From assembly GCA_035699745.1 (NCBI GenBank), contig DASSPH010000005.1:1-64000 (forward strand): a DNA stretch of 64,000 bases, in the 5' to 3' direction. The notes below the pieces were generated by a model that searched no databases, was not told the origin of the DNA, and was given only the letters and a program-made list of their open reading frames with translations. The stretch comes from Vicinamibacterales bacterium. GTDB taxonomy: Bacteria; Acidobacteriota; Vicinamibacteria; Vicinamibacterales; 2-12-FULL-66-21. Shown piece by piece: positions 34,866 through 43,366 of this stretch. Both the position numbers and the translations under genes were made by a program. The stretch's first letter is position 1. Every line of letters starts with the position of its first letter.

Positions 34866-35801
34866 ATGATCACGCGTCGAAAGTTCGTGCAAACGTCGGT
34901 CGCCGCATCAGCCGCGGCGCTTGCCGGCTGCTTCGAGGATCCGCCGCCGCCTGCGGCGGGACAGGCCGGCGACGCCGAGCTCCGGCTGTTCTTCGTCGGC
35001 GGCACGGTCTTCGTCCAGGACGGCAGCGGCCTCATCGGGCTGCAGTTGAGCGGCAAGGGGCTGTCGCACAACGGCCACCGGCTCGAGCACGCCAGCTATC
35101 TGGCAGGAAACACGGCGGAATTCAACGGCGGCACGCCGCTGCCCGCGCTGCGCGGCGCGGCAGCGCAACGTCTGCCGCTGACGGGGTTCAACGCGGTCTG
35201 CCTCGTCGGGAAGACGGTCACGGTCACCGGCAAGAACGACAAGGCGACCAACAAGTGCCAGCGGCTGGCCAACTACGGCAGGGTCGCCGCCGGCAAGTGG
35301 ACGCGGAAAGGAGACTGGGATCCATCGAAGAACCCGGCCATCAACTCGATCTTCAAACTGAAGGACGGCGATCTCACCGACGGGAAAGCCGTGAATCAGA
35401 CGGCCGAAAAGGTTCAGTGGTGGGTCGGCGGCGATTCGCGGAACAAGAAGGATCTGTCGGACGTCGCGGTGCTCGACGTGAAAGCGCCGACGATCACCAT
35501 CGCCGGCGCGACCGCCAGCCCCATCGTCGTCGGCCAGGGCAGGAAGCTGTCGCTATTCGTCTTCTCGGGACCGCTCGAGATGCATCCGCAGGGGCACAAG
35601 TACAAGACGATCACGCACGCCCTGCTGCTGAAGACCATCTACGACGTGAAGGACACGCCCGACGAGCACATCATGCCGACGACCGAGAGGGAGATCGACG
35701 GCGAGCTGGGTGAGCCGATGGACAATCCGTGCGACCGGAAGGTGCGGATCCGCGTGCCGCCGGATTCGGAGTATTGCCCGAACTACGACGAGCTGCCTTG
35801 A
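34866..35801 (+). CDS. Tat-type lipoprotein at end of CHAT operon
   Basis: 311 residues; AGGAG at 34855-34859 and a 13-bp gap after the CHAT stop place it in operon A. The N-terminus ITRRKFVQTSVAASAAALAG has a twin-arginine motif and ends in a lipobox (ALAGCF). The mature part reads LRLFFVGGTVFVQDGSGLIG, has WWVGGDSRNKKDLSDVAVLD, and ends with paired cysteines (NPCDRKVRIRV, YCPNY). No family recognised. Export in folded form suggests a cofactor or fast folding. As the last gene of a sigma/anti-sigma/protease operon it may be a sensor or a surface effector. Confidence 0.8.
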   Translation: MITRRKFVQTSVAASAAALAGCFEDPPPPAAGQAGDAELRLFFVGGTVFVQDGSGLIGLQLSGKGLSHNGHRLEHASYLAGNTAEFNGGTPLPALRGAAAQRLPLTGFNAVCLVGKTVTVTGKNDKATNKCQRLANYGRVAAGKWTRKGDWDPSKNPAINSIFKLKDGDLTDGKAVNQTAEKVQWWVGGDSRNKKDLSDVAVLDVKAPTITIAGATASPIVVGQGRKLSLFVFSGPLEMHPQGHKYKTITHALLLKTIYDVKDTPDEHIMPTTEREIDGELGEPMDNPCDRKVRIRVPPDSEYCPNYDELP

Positions 35802-35810
35802 TCTGCTGCG

Positions 35811-35846
35811 CGCGGCCGGGTCCCGAAACAATCAGGGCCGGCCGCG
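35811..35846. terminator. GC hairpin between convergent genes
   Basis: CGCGGCCGG (35811-35819) and CCGGCCGCG (35838-35846) form a perfect 9-bp stem with an 18-nt loop, just behind the stop of the Tat lipoprotein gene and facing the TonB receptor gene. No T tract follows on either strand, so it may stall or end transcription by another route. Function is inferred. Confidence 0.35.
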
Positions 35847-36027
35847 TCGCGCCGCGCAATGGTGAGACCGCGTGTTCGGAAAATCCTGAGCCGCGGCGAT
35901 GCGTGCGGCGAGACGCGACCGGCCCCGTAAGTGGTCCGGCGGCAGCTCGATATGTCCCTCCTTGTTGGAGTTCGATGCCACTATGCGCCTCTCGCGCGCG
36001 GAGATCAAGCGGACTTTTTGCGCGCCT

Positions 36028-38748
36028 CTACAGCTTCCACGCAACCCGGCCGTAAATCGTGCGCCCGTTCATGCCGAACGGTGAGTGGCTGGGAAACGTC
36101 TGAATGCCGTTGAACGAATTCACGGTGATGTTGCGATCCGGGAAGATGTTGAACAGGTTCTGCGCCCCCACGGCGAGCGTCAGCTCGCGGCCGATGCGAT
36201 ACGACGCTTCCAGATCGGTGAGCCACTTCGGGCTGTAGGTCTGATCGTCGGCCGGACGGGCGGTGAAGCTGCAGAACTCGCCGAACCGCGAGAACATGGC
36301 GTTCACCCCCCACCGATCGAGGCGCCAGTCGGCGTTGGCGCGGACGCTGTCGCGCGGCTGGCCGCACTCGATCCGCCGCCGCTCGATGCGATCGAACAGC
36401 ACCTGATCGAAGCCGGCGAGCTGCGGCGGCGTGGCGACGCTGCCGACGATCTCCGTCCTGGTGTGATTGAAGCCCCCCTGCAGCCGCAGCGCCCCCGCGG
36501 TCCCCAGCGCCACGCGATACGCCGCCGTGAGGTCGACGCCGTTGGTGCGGGTGTCGATCGCATTGGTGAAGAAGCGCCCGCTGTTGGCGCCGAACGGCGC
36601 CAGCAGCGCGTCGATCCGCGGGTCGTTGGTGAAATTGCCGGAAAGGACGATGCGGTCGTCGATCGCGACGCGATAGAAGTCGAGCGTGATGTCGAGTCCG
36701 GGGATCGGCGAGACCACGGCGCCGCCGCTGACGTGCGTGGACTGCTCCGGCTTGAGGTCCGCCGCGCCGAGCGCACGCGCCGGTGCGGAGGTCACCGGCA
36801 GGGTCAGCGATTCGACCGGCACCAGCCCCTGTCCGAGATTGACGAAGTTGGTCGCGGTGGACGAGAAGAACGACTGGCCGAGCGACGGCGCGCGGAAGCC
36901 GCTGCTCACGCTGCCGCGGACGACGAAGCGGCGATCGATCTCGAGGCGCGCGCTGACCTTGCCGTCGACGGTGCCGCCGAAGTCGCTGTAATGCTCGGTG
37001 CGTCCGGCGAATCCCAGCCGCAGCCGGTTGACGACCTCCCCTTCGACGTCGACGTAGGCCGCCTGGCTGTGCCGTGATTCGTTCACTTCGTTCGACGGAC
37101 GGAAGCCCGGGAACACCTGCGCGCCGATCGCGGCGATGCCGCCGGCGCGGTTGCGCACGCCGCCGTTGTTGTAGGAATTGGGCTCGCCGGCCTCGATTTC
37201 ATACTGCTCGCGGCGCACTTCGGCGCCGAACGCGACGTTGAGCGGGCCGGCGAGGCTGCCCACCTTGAATCCGCGGCTGATGTCGACGTTGCCGACCACC
37301 TGTCCGAGCCGCAGCGTGCCGGCATCGAACTCGGTCTGGTTCGGCGGGATCGCCGGCCCGAGCGACACGTTCAGCGAGTTGCCGATGGTGAACTCGAAGC
37401 TGTTGCGCCCGAACGACCCGCTGGCATCCCACGCCCAGTTGTTCCACGCGCCGCGCACCCCTCCGGCGACCGACGCGTCGATCACCGTCGGCCGGATCTC
37501 CGGCAGGAAGCCGAGCGGATAGATCTGCGGCCAGTTGCGGACGTCGTTGGCCCGGCGATAGAAGCCGGCGCTGTTGGCCTCGCGGCGGCTGAACCCGCCG
37601 AACGCGTAGAAGAACCGCGTCTGCCGCCCGTTGAGCGGCACCTGGGCGTTGACGAACGTCATCGTGTCGCGGGTGTCCGGATCCCCCCAGCGATGGTTCG
37701 GCTGGGGCACGCTGTTGTTGCCGGCGTCGCCGGCGACCACCTGGTCGCGCGGATCGAACGACGCGCGGTTGGTGCGATTGTGCCGGCGGTACTCCGCCGC
37801 GATCGTCAGGCTGCCCTGGCCGAGGCGCAGCCCCCACGATCCGCCGGCGTCGAACAGCTCGCCGTCCGAGAAGTCGATGGTCGATCCCTCCTGACAGCTG
37901 GTCCCGCCCGCGTTGCAGCTGTTGCCGACGAAGCTGCCCGTCGACAGCCCGAACTTGCTCGTGACTTCAGGCGCCGATACCCCGCCCTTGAGGACGATGT
38001 TGATCACGCCGGCGATCGCGTCCGACCCGTACTGCGCCGCGGCGCCGTCGCGCAGCACTTCGATCCGCTCGATCGCCGACACCGGAATGGCGTTGAGATC
38101 GACACCCGTCGATCCCCGCCCGATGCTGCCGTTCAGGTGCACCAGCGCGCTCTGATGGCGCCGCTTGCCGTTCACCAGCACCAGCACCTGATCGGGACCG
38201 AGGCCGCGCAGCGTCGCCGGGCGGACGGTATCGGTGCCGTCGGTGATCGTCGGCCTCGGGAAGTTGAAGGACGGCGCGATCGCCTGGATCACCTGCGCGG
38301 TTTCCGCATACCCGGTGGACGCGATCTGCTCGGAGGTGATCACGTCGACGGGCACCGCCTTGTGCGCCTCGGCGCCGATCACGCGCGAGCCGACGGTGAT
38401 CGATTCCTCGAACCCGAGACTCAACGCCACGTCCTGCGTCGTCGCCGCCGCCGCCGTGTTCAGCGTGACGTCGATGATCCGCGACGGCAGGCCGAGCGCG
38501 TCAATCTTGATCTGCACCTTGCCGGCGCGGACGAACGCGGGCGGCAGCTCGATCGTGTAGCGGCCGTCGTTGCCGGTGGTGACGGTGACATCGGAGCCGA
38601 CCAGGGCCACCGCCGCGCCCGGCACGGGCAGTCCGTCCGCTTTCGTGGTCACGACGCCGGTGATCGTGGACGGGGCCTGCGCGGCGGCAGTGCCGCCGAT
38701 CGCGGCAAAGAGAACGAGCATCGTGAGAAAACGGCCGGCAGTGCGCAT
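36028..38748 (-). CDS. TonB-dependent outer-membrane receptor with N-terminal carboxypeptidase-regulatory-like domain
   Basis: 906 residues. AGGAGG lies directly before two ATGs (38751 and 38748); the second has the better spacing. After a signal peptide (RFLTMLVLFAAIGGTAAAQ) comes a CarboxypepD-regulatory-like beta sandwich (about 27-105, ITGVVTTKADGLPVPGAAV). The plug follows (about 125-235) with VIQAIAPSFNFPRP, VRPATLRGLGPDQVLVLVNG and IERIEVLRDGAAAQYGSDAIAGVINIVLK. The rest is a 22-strand-type barrel ending in YGRVAWKL. It imports an unknown ligand using TonB energy. No TonB, ExbB or substrate-binding genes adjoin it. Confidence 0.93.
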   Translation of the reverse strand: MRTAGRFLTMLVLFAAIGGTAAAQAPSTITGVVTTKADGLPVPGAAVALVGSDVTVTTGNDGRYTIELPPAFVRAGKVQIKIDALGLPSRIIDVTLNTAAAATTQDVALSLGFEESITVGSRVIGAEAHKAVPVDVITSEQIASTGYAETAQVIQAIAPSFNFPRPTITDGTDTVRPATLRGLGPDQVLVLVNGKRRHQSALVHLNGSIGRGSTGVDLNAIPVSAIERIEVLRDGAAAQYGSDAIAGVINIVLKGGVSAPEVTSKFGLSTGSFVGNSCNAGGTSCQEGSTIDFSDGELFDAGGSWGLRLGQGSLTIAAEYRRHNRTNRASFDPRDQVVAGDAGNNSVPQPNHRWGDPDTRDTMTFVNAQVPLNGRQTRFFYAFGGFSRREANSAGFYRRANDVRNWPQIYPLGFLPEIRPTVIDASVAGGVRGAWNNWAWDASGSFGRNSFEFTIGNSLNVSLGPAIPPNQTEFDAGTLRLGQVVGNVDISRGFKVGSLAGPLNVAFGAEVRREQYEIEAGEPNSYNNGGVRNRAGGIAAIGAQVFPGFRPSNEVNESRHSQAAYVDVEGEVVNRLRLGFAGRTEHYSDFGGTVDGKVSARLEIDRRFVVRGSVSSGFRAPSLGQSFFSSTATNFVNLGQGLVPVESLTLPVTSAPARALGAADLKPEQSTHVSGGAVVSPIPGLDITLDFYRVAIDDRIVLSGNFTNDPRIDALLAPFGANSGRFFTNAIDTRTNGVDLTAAYRVALGTAGALRLQGGFNHTRTEIVGSVATPPQLAGFDQVLFDRIERRRIECGQPRDSVRANADWRLDRWGVNAMFSRFGEFCSFTARPADDQTYSPKWLTDLEASYRIGRELTLAVGAQNLFNIFPDRNITVNSFNGIQTFPSHSPFGMNGRTIYGRVAWKL

Positions 38749-38809
38749 CATGCCTCCTGGACGGGTGTCCGACGATCCTAATCCACAACGGTTGCGACAT
38801 AATGCGGCC

Positions 38810-39334
38810 ATGAAAACACTCATCACCGCCACGCTGATGGCCGTCACGCTCGCCGCGGCGCAGCCGCCCCAGGTCACCAGACCGACCGTGACCGGCGTCA
38901 CCAACTTCGCCAGGCTCGATTCCACGATCGCGTGCGCCGGCGCGACGACGCTCGACGGCATCCAGGAAGTCGCCAAGCTCGGCTATAAGTCGATCATCAA
39001 CCTGCGTGAGGCGTCGGAAGCCGGCGCCCAGGTGCAGGAATCGGCCGCGGCGGCGCGCGGCGCCGGGATCAAGTACGTCCACATCCCGATGAACCGCAAC
39101 ACGCCGGACCCGGCGGTCGCCGACCGCTTCCTCGAGGCGATCGTCGATCCGCAGGCGCAGCCCGTGTTCGTCCACTGCGGCAGCGGCAATCGCGCCGCGG
39201 CGATGTGGATGATCAAGCGCATGGTCGTGGACAAGTGGGACGCCGAGAAGGCCGGCACCGAAGCGGCGGCGCTCGGGTTGACCAACGCGCAGCTCAAACA
39301 GTTCGCGATCGATTACGCCGCGAAGAAGAAATGA
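38810..39334 (+). CDS. Secreted DUF442 / BLH-type phosphatase-like protein
   Basis: 174 residues. A short signal peptide (KTLITATLMAVTLAAAQ) is followed by VTNFARLDSTIACAGATT, LGYKSIINLREASEAG and VFVHCGSGNRAAAMW with C123. The family (DUF442, related to dual-specificity phosphatases) is usually cytosolic and uses a Cys loop with an Arg. The loop here is C-x4-R, one residue shorter than the classic C-x5-R, as in DUF442 relatives. Export is unusual for this fold. Divergent from the TonB receptor across about 60 bp. Confidence 0.82.
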   Translation: MKTLITATLMAVTLAAAQPPQVTRPTVTGVTNFARLDSTIACAGATTLDGIQEVAKLGYKSIINLREASEAGAQVQESAAAARGAGIKYVHIPMNRNTPDPAVADRFLEAIVDPQAQPVFVHCGSGNRAAAMWMIKRMVVDKWDAEKAGTEAAALGLTNAQLKQFAIDYAAKKK

Positions 39335-39335
39335 G

Positions 39336-40355
39336 CTAGCCGCCGGTTCGCGACGAGGCCTCCGCCGCCAGCAGGTAGCGGTGCCAGCGATCGCGATCGG
39401 ACGAGACCTGGAGCGGGTTCAGCGCCAGGAGCCCGGTGCGCCCGATCGACGCCTGCAGCGAGCGCAGCTCCTGCAGGCTGGCGTGCAGATCGGGCGTGAC
39501 CGGGATCGCCAGTCCCGCGTCGCGCGCCAGCAGCATCGCCTTGGCCTGCACCGCCAGCTCCAGCTCGAGCCGCAGCAGGCAGAACATGTCCGCGACCACG
39601 ATCCCGCCGAACCGCGCCCGCAGCTCCTGGAGATACGCGCCGAAGCGCGTGGCCGCGAACAGCTCGGACTTGATCAGATCGAGCAGCTCGATGTCGAGAT
39701 CGAGGCCCGCACCCACCCACTCGCGCGTGGCGCGCTCGCTGCGCTGAAACGCGGCAATCATCAGCCACGGCATCACCATCAGCACCAGCAGCGTCAGCGC
39801 CAGCGGCGGCAGCGGCAGGTGATTGAACGCGGCATGGATGCCGATCACCAGGGCGAGACCCGGCGCCGCGGCGATCCACAGCCGCCGTTCGCCGCGGTCC
39901 ATCATCGTCTTCACGCCGATGGCGAACAGCGCCGTCAGCGTGCCGTGCAGGGTCGCCGTGCCCAGGCCCCGCGCGAACCACAGCAGCAGCGGCGCGTTCG
40001 CGAGATGCGACAGGTAGTCGATGTTCTCGACGATGGCGAAGCCGGTGCCGACGGCGAAACCATGGACGGCCCCGTCGACGAGGAAGCCGATCCGCCGGCG
40101 CCACAACAGCATGATGACGACGAGCCCCTTCAACGTCTCCTCGGTCAGCGGCGCGACGTAGCGGGTCAGCGTCGTCAGACGCATGCCGGTGGCGTCGAGC
40201 AGCCAGTCGTGCAGCGGCAGGCAGAACAGGGCGACGAGCGCCCCGGCGGCGATCGTCGCGAGCACCGCGGTCAGCCGCACCAGCTTGAACGTGTCCATGA
40301 GCTGCAGCAGCGCGAGCAGGATCAGCACCGGGACGATGGCGAGCGCGACGTTCAT
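39336..40355 (-). CDS. PrsW-family glutamic intramembrane protease (locus B)
   Basis: 339 residues; ATG 40355 overlaps the stop of the upstream gene (ATGA). Seven or so membrane helices fill residues 1-225. Family motifs are visible: TEETLKG (E72, E73), GFAIVENIDY (E110), H137 in TLHGTL, and GIHAAFNH. A soluble C-terminal helical domain of about 110 residues follows (from SERATREWVGAGLDLD). PrsW of Bacillus subtilis makes the first cut in the anti-sigma factor RsiW. Here the gene closes an operon that starts with an ECF sigma factor and a membrane protein in the anti-sigma position, so the same job is likely. Confidence 0.9.
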   Translation of the reverse strand: MNVALAIVPVLILLALLQLMDTFKLVRLTAVLATIAAGALVALFCLPLHDWLLDATGMRLTTLTRYVAPLTEETLKGLVVIMLLWRRRIGFLVDGAVHGFAVGTGFAIVENIDYLSHLANAPLLLWFARGLGTATLHGTLTALFAIGVKTMMDRGERRLWIAAAPGLALVIGIHAAFNHLPLPPLALTLLVLMVMPWLMIAAFQRSERATREWVGAGLDLDIELLDLIKSELFAATRFGAYLQELRARFGGIVVADMFCLLRLELELAVQAKAMLLARDAGLAIPVTPDLHASLQELRSLQASIGRTGLLALNPLQVSSDRDRWHRYLLAAEASSRTGG

Positions 40356-43348
40356 CGCAGGATCTTGAAGGAGAGCATCAGCTCGCCGGCGGGACGCCGG
40401 CCGTCCGCGATCGCGACGGCGCCGCCGAACGACAGCGTCATGTCCTGGTTGGAGAGCACCGTCAGCCGCAGATCGACCTGGCCGCCGATGCTGGCCACGC
40501 GCCGTCCCGCGGCGCGCTCGTCGAGGTTGGTCGCCAGGCCGGTGGCGAACACCGCCGGGCGGAGCCACGTCGCGTGCAGGCCGGGCGTGCCCAGACGGCG
40601 GAACCGCCATGGCGGCAGGTTCCATTCGACGCTCGCCTTGGCGAAGTTGCGCGCCGGGATCTCGTTCAGCTCGACGCCCGGCAGGCTCTCGACGTGGCGG
40701 TAGCGCTTCTCGTCGCCGCGGTCGACGTAGTTGTTGCCGAAGCCGCCGAAGTAGAAGTTGGCGAACGGGTCGTCGCGATCGCGCGGCGAGAATCCGCCGG
40801 CCGTGCGCAGCCAGATCGACGAGTGGCCGAGCGGCAGGCCGCGGCCGCGGTCGAACGTGCCGTGCAGCCGCGGAAAGAGCGTCCCATTGACGACGTCGCC
40901 GCGCAGCTCGAGCGACCACTTGCGCCCGGTCTCTTCGTCGACGTAGCCGAGCGAGTTGCGGACGTCGGTGAAGGTGAGCGCCGATCGCAGCGTCACCAGC
41001 CGGTCGACGTCGACGGCCACGTTCTGGAACTCGGGCAGCCGATCGAGGTTGCCGGACACCGCGGCGCTGACATCGAGGTCGAGCCGGCGCGGCTCGTCGA
41101 AGACGAGCGCGCTGCGGCGGCCGGCGAGGAACCGGTATCCCTTGCGTCCGACCTTCGTCGGTCCGAAGAGATCGTAGAAGTCGGCGCGATTCCACGACGC
41201 GCTCGCGCGCCAGTCGTAGCGCTCGTAGTCCGCGGAGAGGTGGACGCGCTCGCCGGCGGAGACGTTCGCGGCCGGCGAGACGGACGCGGTCAGGCGCAGG
41301 CGGTTGAACATCAGCGGGTCCGACAGGTTGAGCGCCACGCCGCCGGCGGCGGTGTCCTTGTAACCCTGCACGATCGGATAGAACGACTCGCGCTGGAGAC
41401 CGCCGCCCAGCCGGTAGGTGCCGGTGCGCTTCTCGATCGTGTCATACGGCACGGCGGCGGGGGACCCGAGCATCCACGTCTTCAGCACCGGCCGCTCCTC
41501 GATGAGACGCTCGCCGAGGAACGTGATCGGGCTGACGTCCTCGAGCGGCTTCGGATCGATCCGCGCCGGCACGAATCCCTGTCCGGTATAGCGGAACACG
41601 ATCAGCCCGCCGTCAGGCAGCGGCACCGGACGGAAGAACCCCGAGTCGGTGTTGCTGACGGCATCCAGCTTCTTCGTCGCCAGATCGAACCGGAAGATGT
41701 TGGAGACGCCGGTGTAGTACGAGCTGCCGAACAGGTAGCGGGCGTCCGGCGAGAACACGAAGCCGTTCGGCGTCGCGGTGCCGAAGTCGAAGCGCGCCAC
41801 CGGCGCGGTCTCGCCGCCGAGCAGCGCCGCGATGTCCAGCACCCGGACGTCCTGCTTCCCCGAGATTTCCCCGAACGATCCGGAGATCCGCGAGCCATCG
41901 GGCGAGATGTCGATGTCGTACATCGACGTCCCGTACGGCCAGGTGATGATGCGCTCCCAGTCGGCGTACGGCGGCTTCATGCGCACCAGCGTCGACAGGC
42001 CGTTGAGGTGCCGGATGCCCCAGATCGATCGATCCGCGGCGTTGTAGGCGAGGTCGCCGATACGGGCATCCTTCTGGAGGACGCGGGTGCGCCGCGTCGC
42101 CGGATCGAGCTGCACGAGATCGCGGTGCGATCCGTTGTCGGTCGTGTAGTAGATCCGGCGATCCGACGGATTCCACACCAGCGACGTCACCGTGTAGATC
42201 AACGGCCCCTTGATGTCGACCAGGCGCTCGAGCGTGCCGGCCGCCGTGGCGATGCGCGAGACGTGCGCGACGGCGCCGGGATAGTTGAGCCCCGCATAGA
42301 GGGACGCGGTGGCCGCATCGAAGTAGGCGCGCGACACCGAGCCGAGCGGGCGCGACGTGATGTCGCGAAACGGCGTCAGCGGATACTGCCGCACCTGCGC
42401 CAGGTTCTGCTGCTGGAACGCATGCTCGTCCGCCACCCACGCCTGCCACGCGGACTCGAGCGAGACGCCGAACACCTTCCGGAACTGCGAGGCGTAGTAG
42501 CCGCGGCTGCCGGGCCCGCGCGACACCCACTCGATCAGCTTCTCCGGCGTATGGCGGCGCGCCAGCCAGGTCATGAACCGCGTGCCGTAGAGATACGAAT
42601 TCACCTGCGTCTGGAAGTCGATCTTGGTCCCTTCCGACAGCAGCCCGAGCGGGTCGTAGAACTGGACGTTGTCGCGCACCATCGCGCGGAACACCATCTC
42701 GTCGTAGCCGCCCTGCGCGCGGCCGAGGCCGCCGGCCATCCAGGTGTCGACGAAGACGGCAATTCCCTCGTGGTACCAGCGCGGCGCGGCGACGCGCGGC
42801 GTGGTCAGATACCAGTAGAGCAGCGACTCCGGGTGCTCGGCGAGCGGCAGCACCTTGCCGCCGAACAGCCGCCGGAACGTCCGATCGGCCCCGGCCGCCT
42901 GATCCATCGTCAGGATGTGGACCAGTTCGTGGTTGGTCAGCGTCGACATCCGCTCGTTGGCCGCCATCGTCTCGAAGGCGAAGTTGAGCGGCGCAATCTG
43001 GACCGAGATCACGTTCCGCGGCACCACGCCGGCGGCGGCGTTGCCGGCGTCCGCGAGATCGACGAGCAGCATCGTCATCCGCTCGCGCGAGTCGAAGCCG
43101 AACAGCCGCCGTTCGAACGCCAGCGCGTTCAGGAACACGCGCGCCGCGTGGGGCACCAGGTACGACTCGGTGCCATCGAAATAGACGATGCGGACTTCGG
43201 GGATTTCGACGGTGGTGAGCTGCGCGCGGACGGACCGGCTGCAGGCGAGCAGGACCGTGACGGTCAGGACGATCCGAACGAGGGCCCGGCGGACCATGCG
43301 AGGGGCAGCGTACAGCACGAGCCGGCCGCACGGGGCGGCCGGCTGCAT
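40352..43348 (-). CDS. Outer-membrane HExxH peptidase with propeller and beta-barrel (locus B)
   Basis: 998 residues from ATG 43348, preferred because GGAGG lies 8 nt upstream; ATG 43297 lacks a site. After a signal-like helix (about 19-42) the N-terminal domain has HELVH (140-144) and a downstream glutamate E194 in WYHEGIAVF, the gluzincin pattern of MA-type peptidases. Residues 330-620 form a propeller (WNPSDRRIYYTTD, SPDGSRISGSFG, SPDARYLFGSSY). The last 350 are beta-barrel-like (VHLSADYERYDWRASASWNR, ... ELMLSFKIL). It resembles large acidobacterial outer-membrane 'peptidase-barrel' proteins. It sits 18 bp behind the repeat-protein gene and overlaps the PrsW gene. Confidence 0.88.
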   Translation of the reverse strand: MQPAAPCGRLVLYAAPRMVRRALVRIVLTVTVLLACSRSVRAQLTTVEIPEVRIVYFDGTESYLVPHAARVFLNALAFERRLFGFDSRERMTMLLVDLADAGNAAAGVVPRNVISVQIAPLNFAFETMAANERMSTLTNHELVHILTMDQAAGADRTFRRLFGGKVLPLAEHPESLLYWYLTTPRVAAPRWYHEGIAVFVDTWMAGGLGRAQGGYDEMVFRAMVRDNVQFYDPLGLLSEGTKIDFQTQVNSYLYGTRFMTWLARRHTPEKLIEWVSRGPGSRGYYASQFRKVFGVSLESAWQAWVADEHAFQQQNLAQVRQYPLTPFRDITSRPLGSVSRAYFDAATASLYAGLNYPGAVAHVSRIATAAGTLERLVDIKGPLIYTVTSLVWNPSDRRIYYTTDNGSHRDLVQLDPATRRTRVLQKDARIGDLAYNAADRSIWGIRHLNGLSTLVRMKPPYADWERIITWPYGTSMYDIDISPDGSRISGSFGEISGKQDVRVLDIAALLGGETAPVARFDFGTATPNGFVFSPDARYLFGSSYYTGVSNIFRFDLATKKLDAVSNTDSGFFRPVPLPDGGLIVFRYTGQGFVPARIDPKPLEDVSPITFLGERLIEERPVLKTWMLGSPAAVPYDTIEKRTGTYRLGGGLQRESFYPIVQGYKDTAAGGVALNLSDPLMFNRLRLTASVSPAANVSAGERVHLSADYERYDWRASASWNRADFYDLFGPTKVGRKGYRFLAGRRSALVFDEPRRLDLDVSAAVSGNLDRLPEFQNVAVDVDRLVTLRSALTFTDVRNSLGYVDEETGRKWSLELRGDVVNGTLFPRLHGTFDRGRGLPLGHSSIWLRTAGGFSPRDRDDPFANFYFGGFGNNYVDRGDEKRYRHVESLPGVELNEIPARNFAKASVEWNLPPWRFRRLGTPGLHATWLRPAVFATGLATNLDERAAGRRVASIGGQVDLRLTVLSNQDMTLSFGGAVAIADGRRPAGELMLSFKILR

Positions 43349-43366
43349 GCTGTCGTCCTCCGGGCG

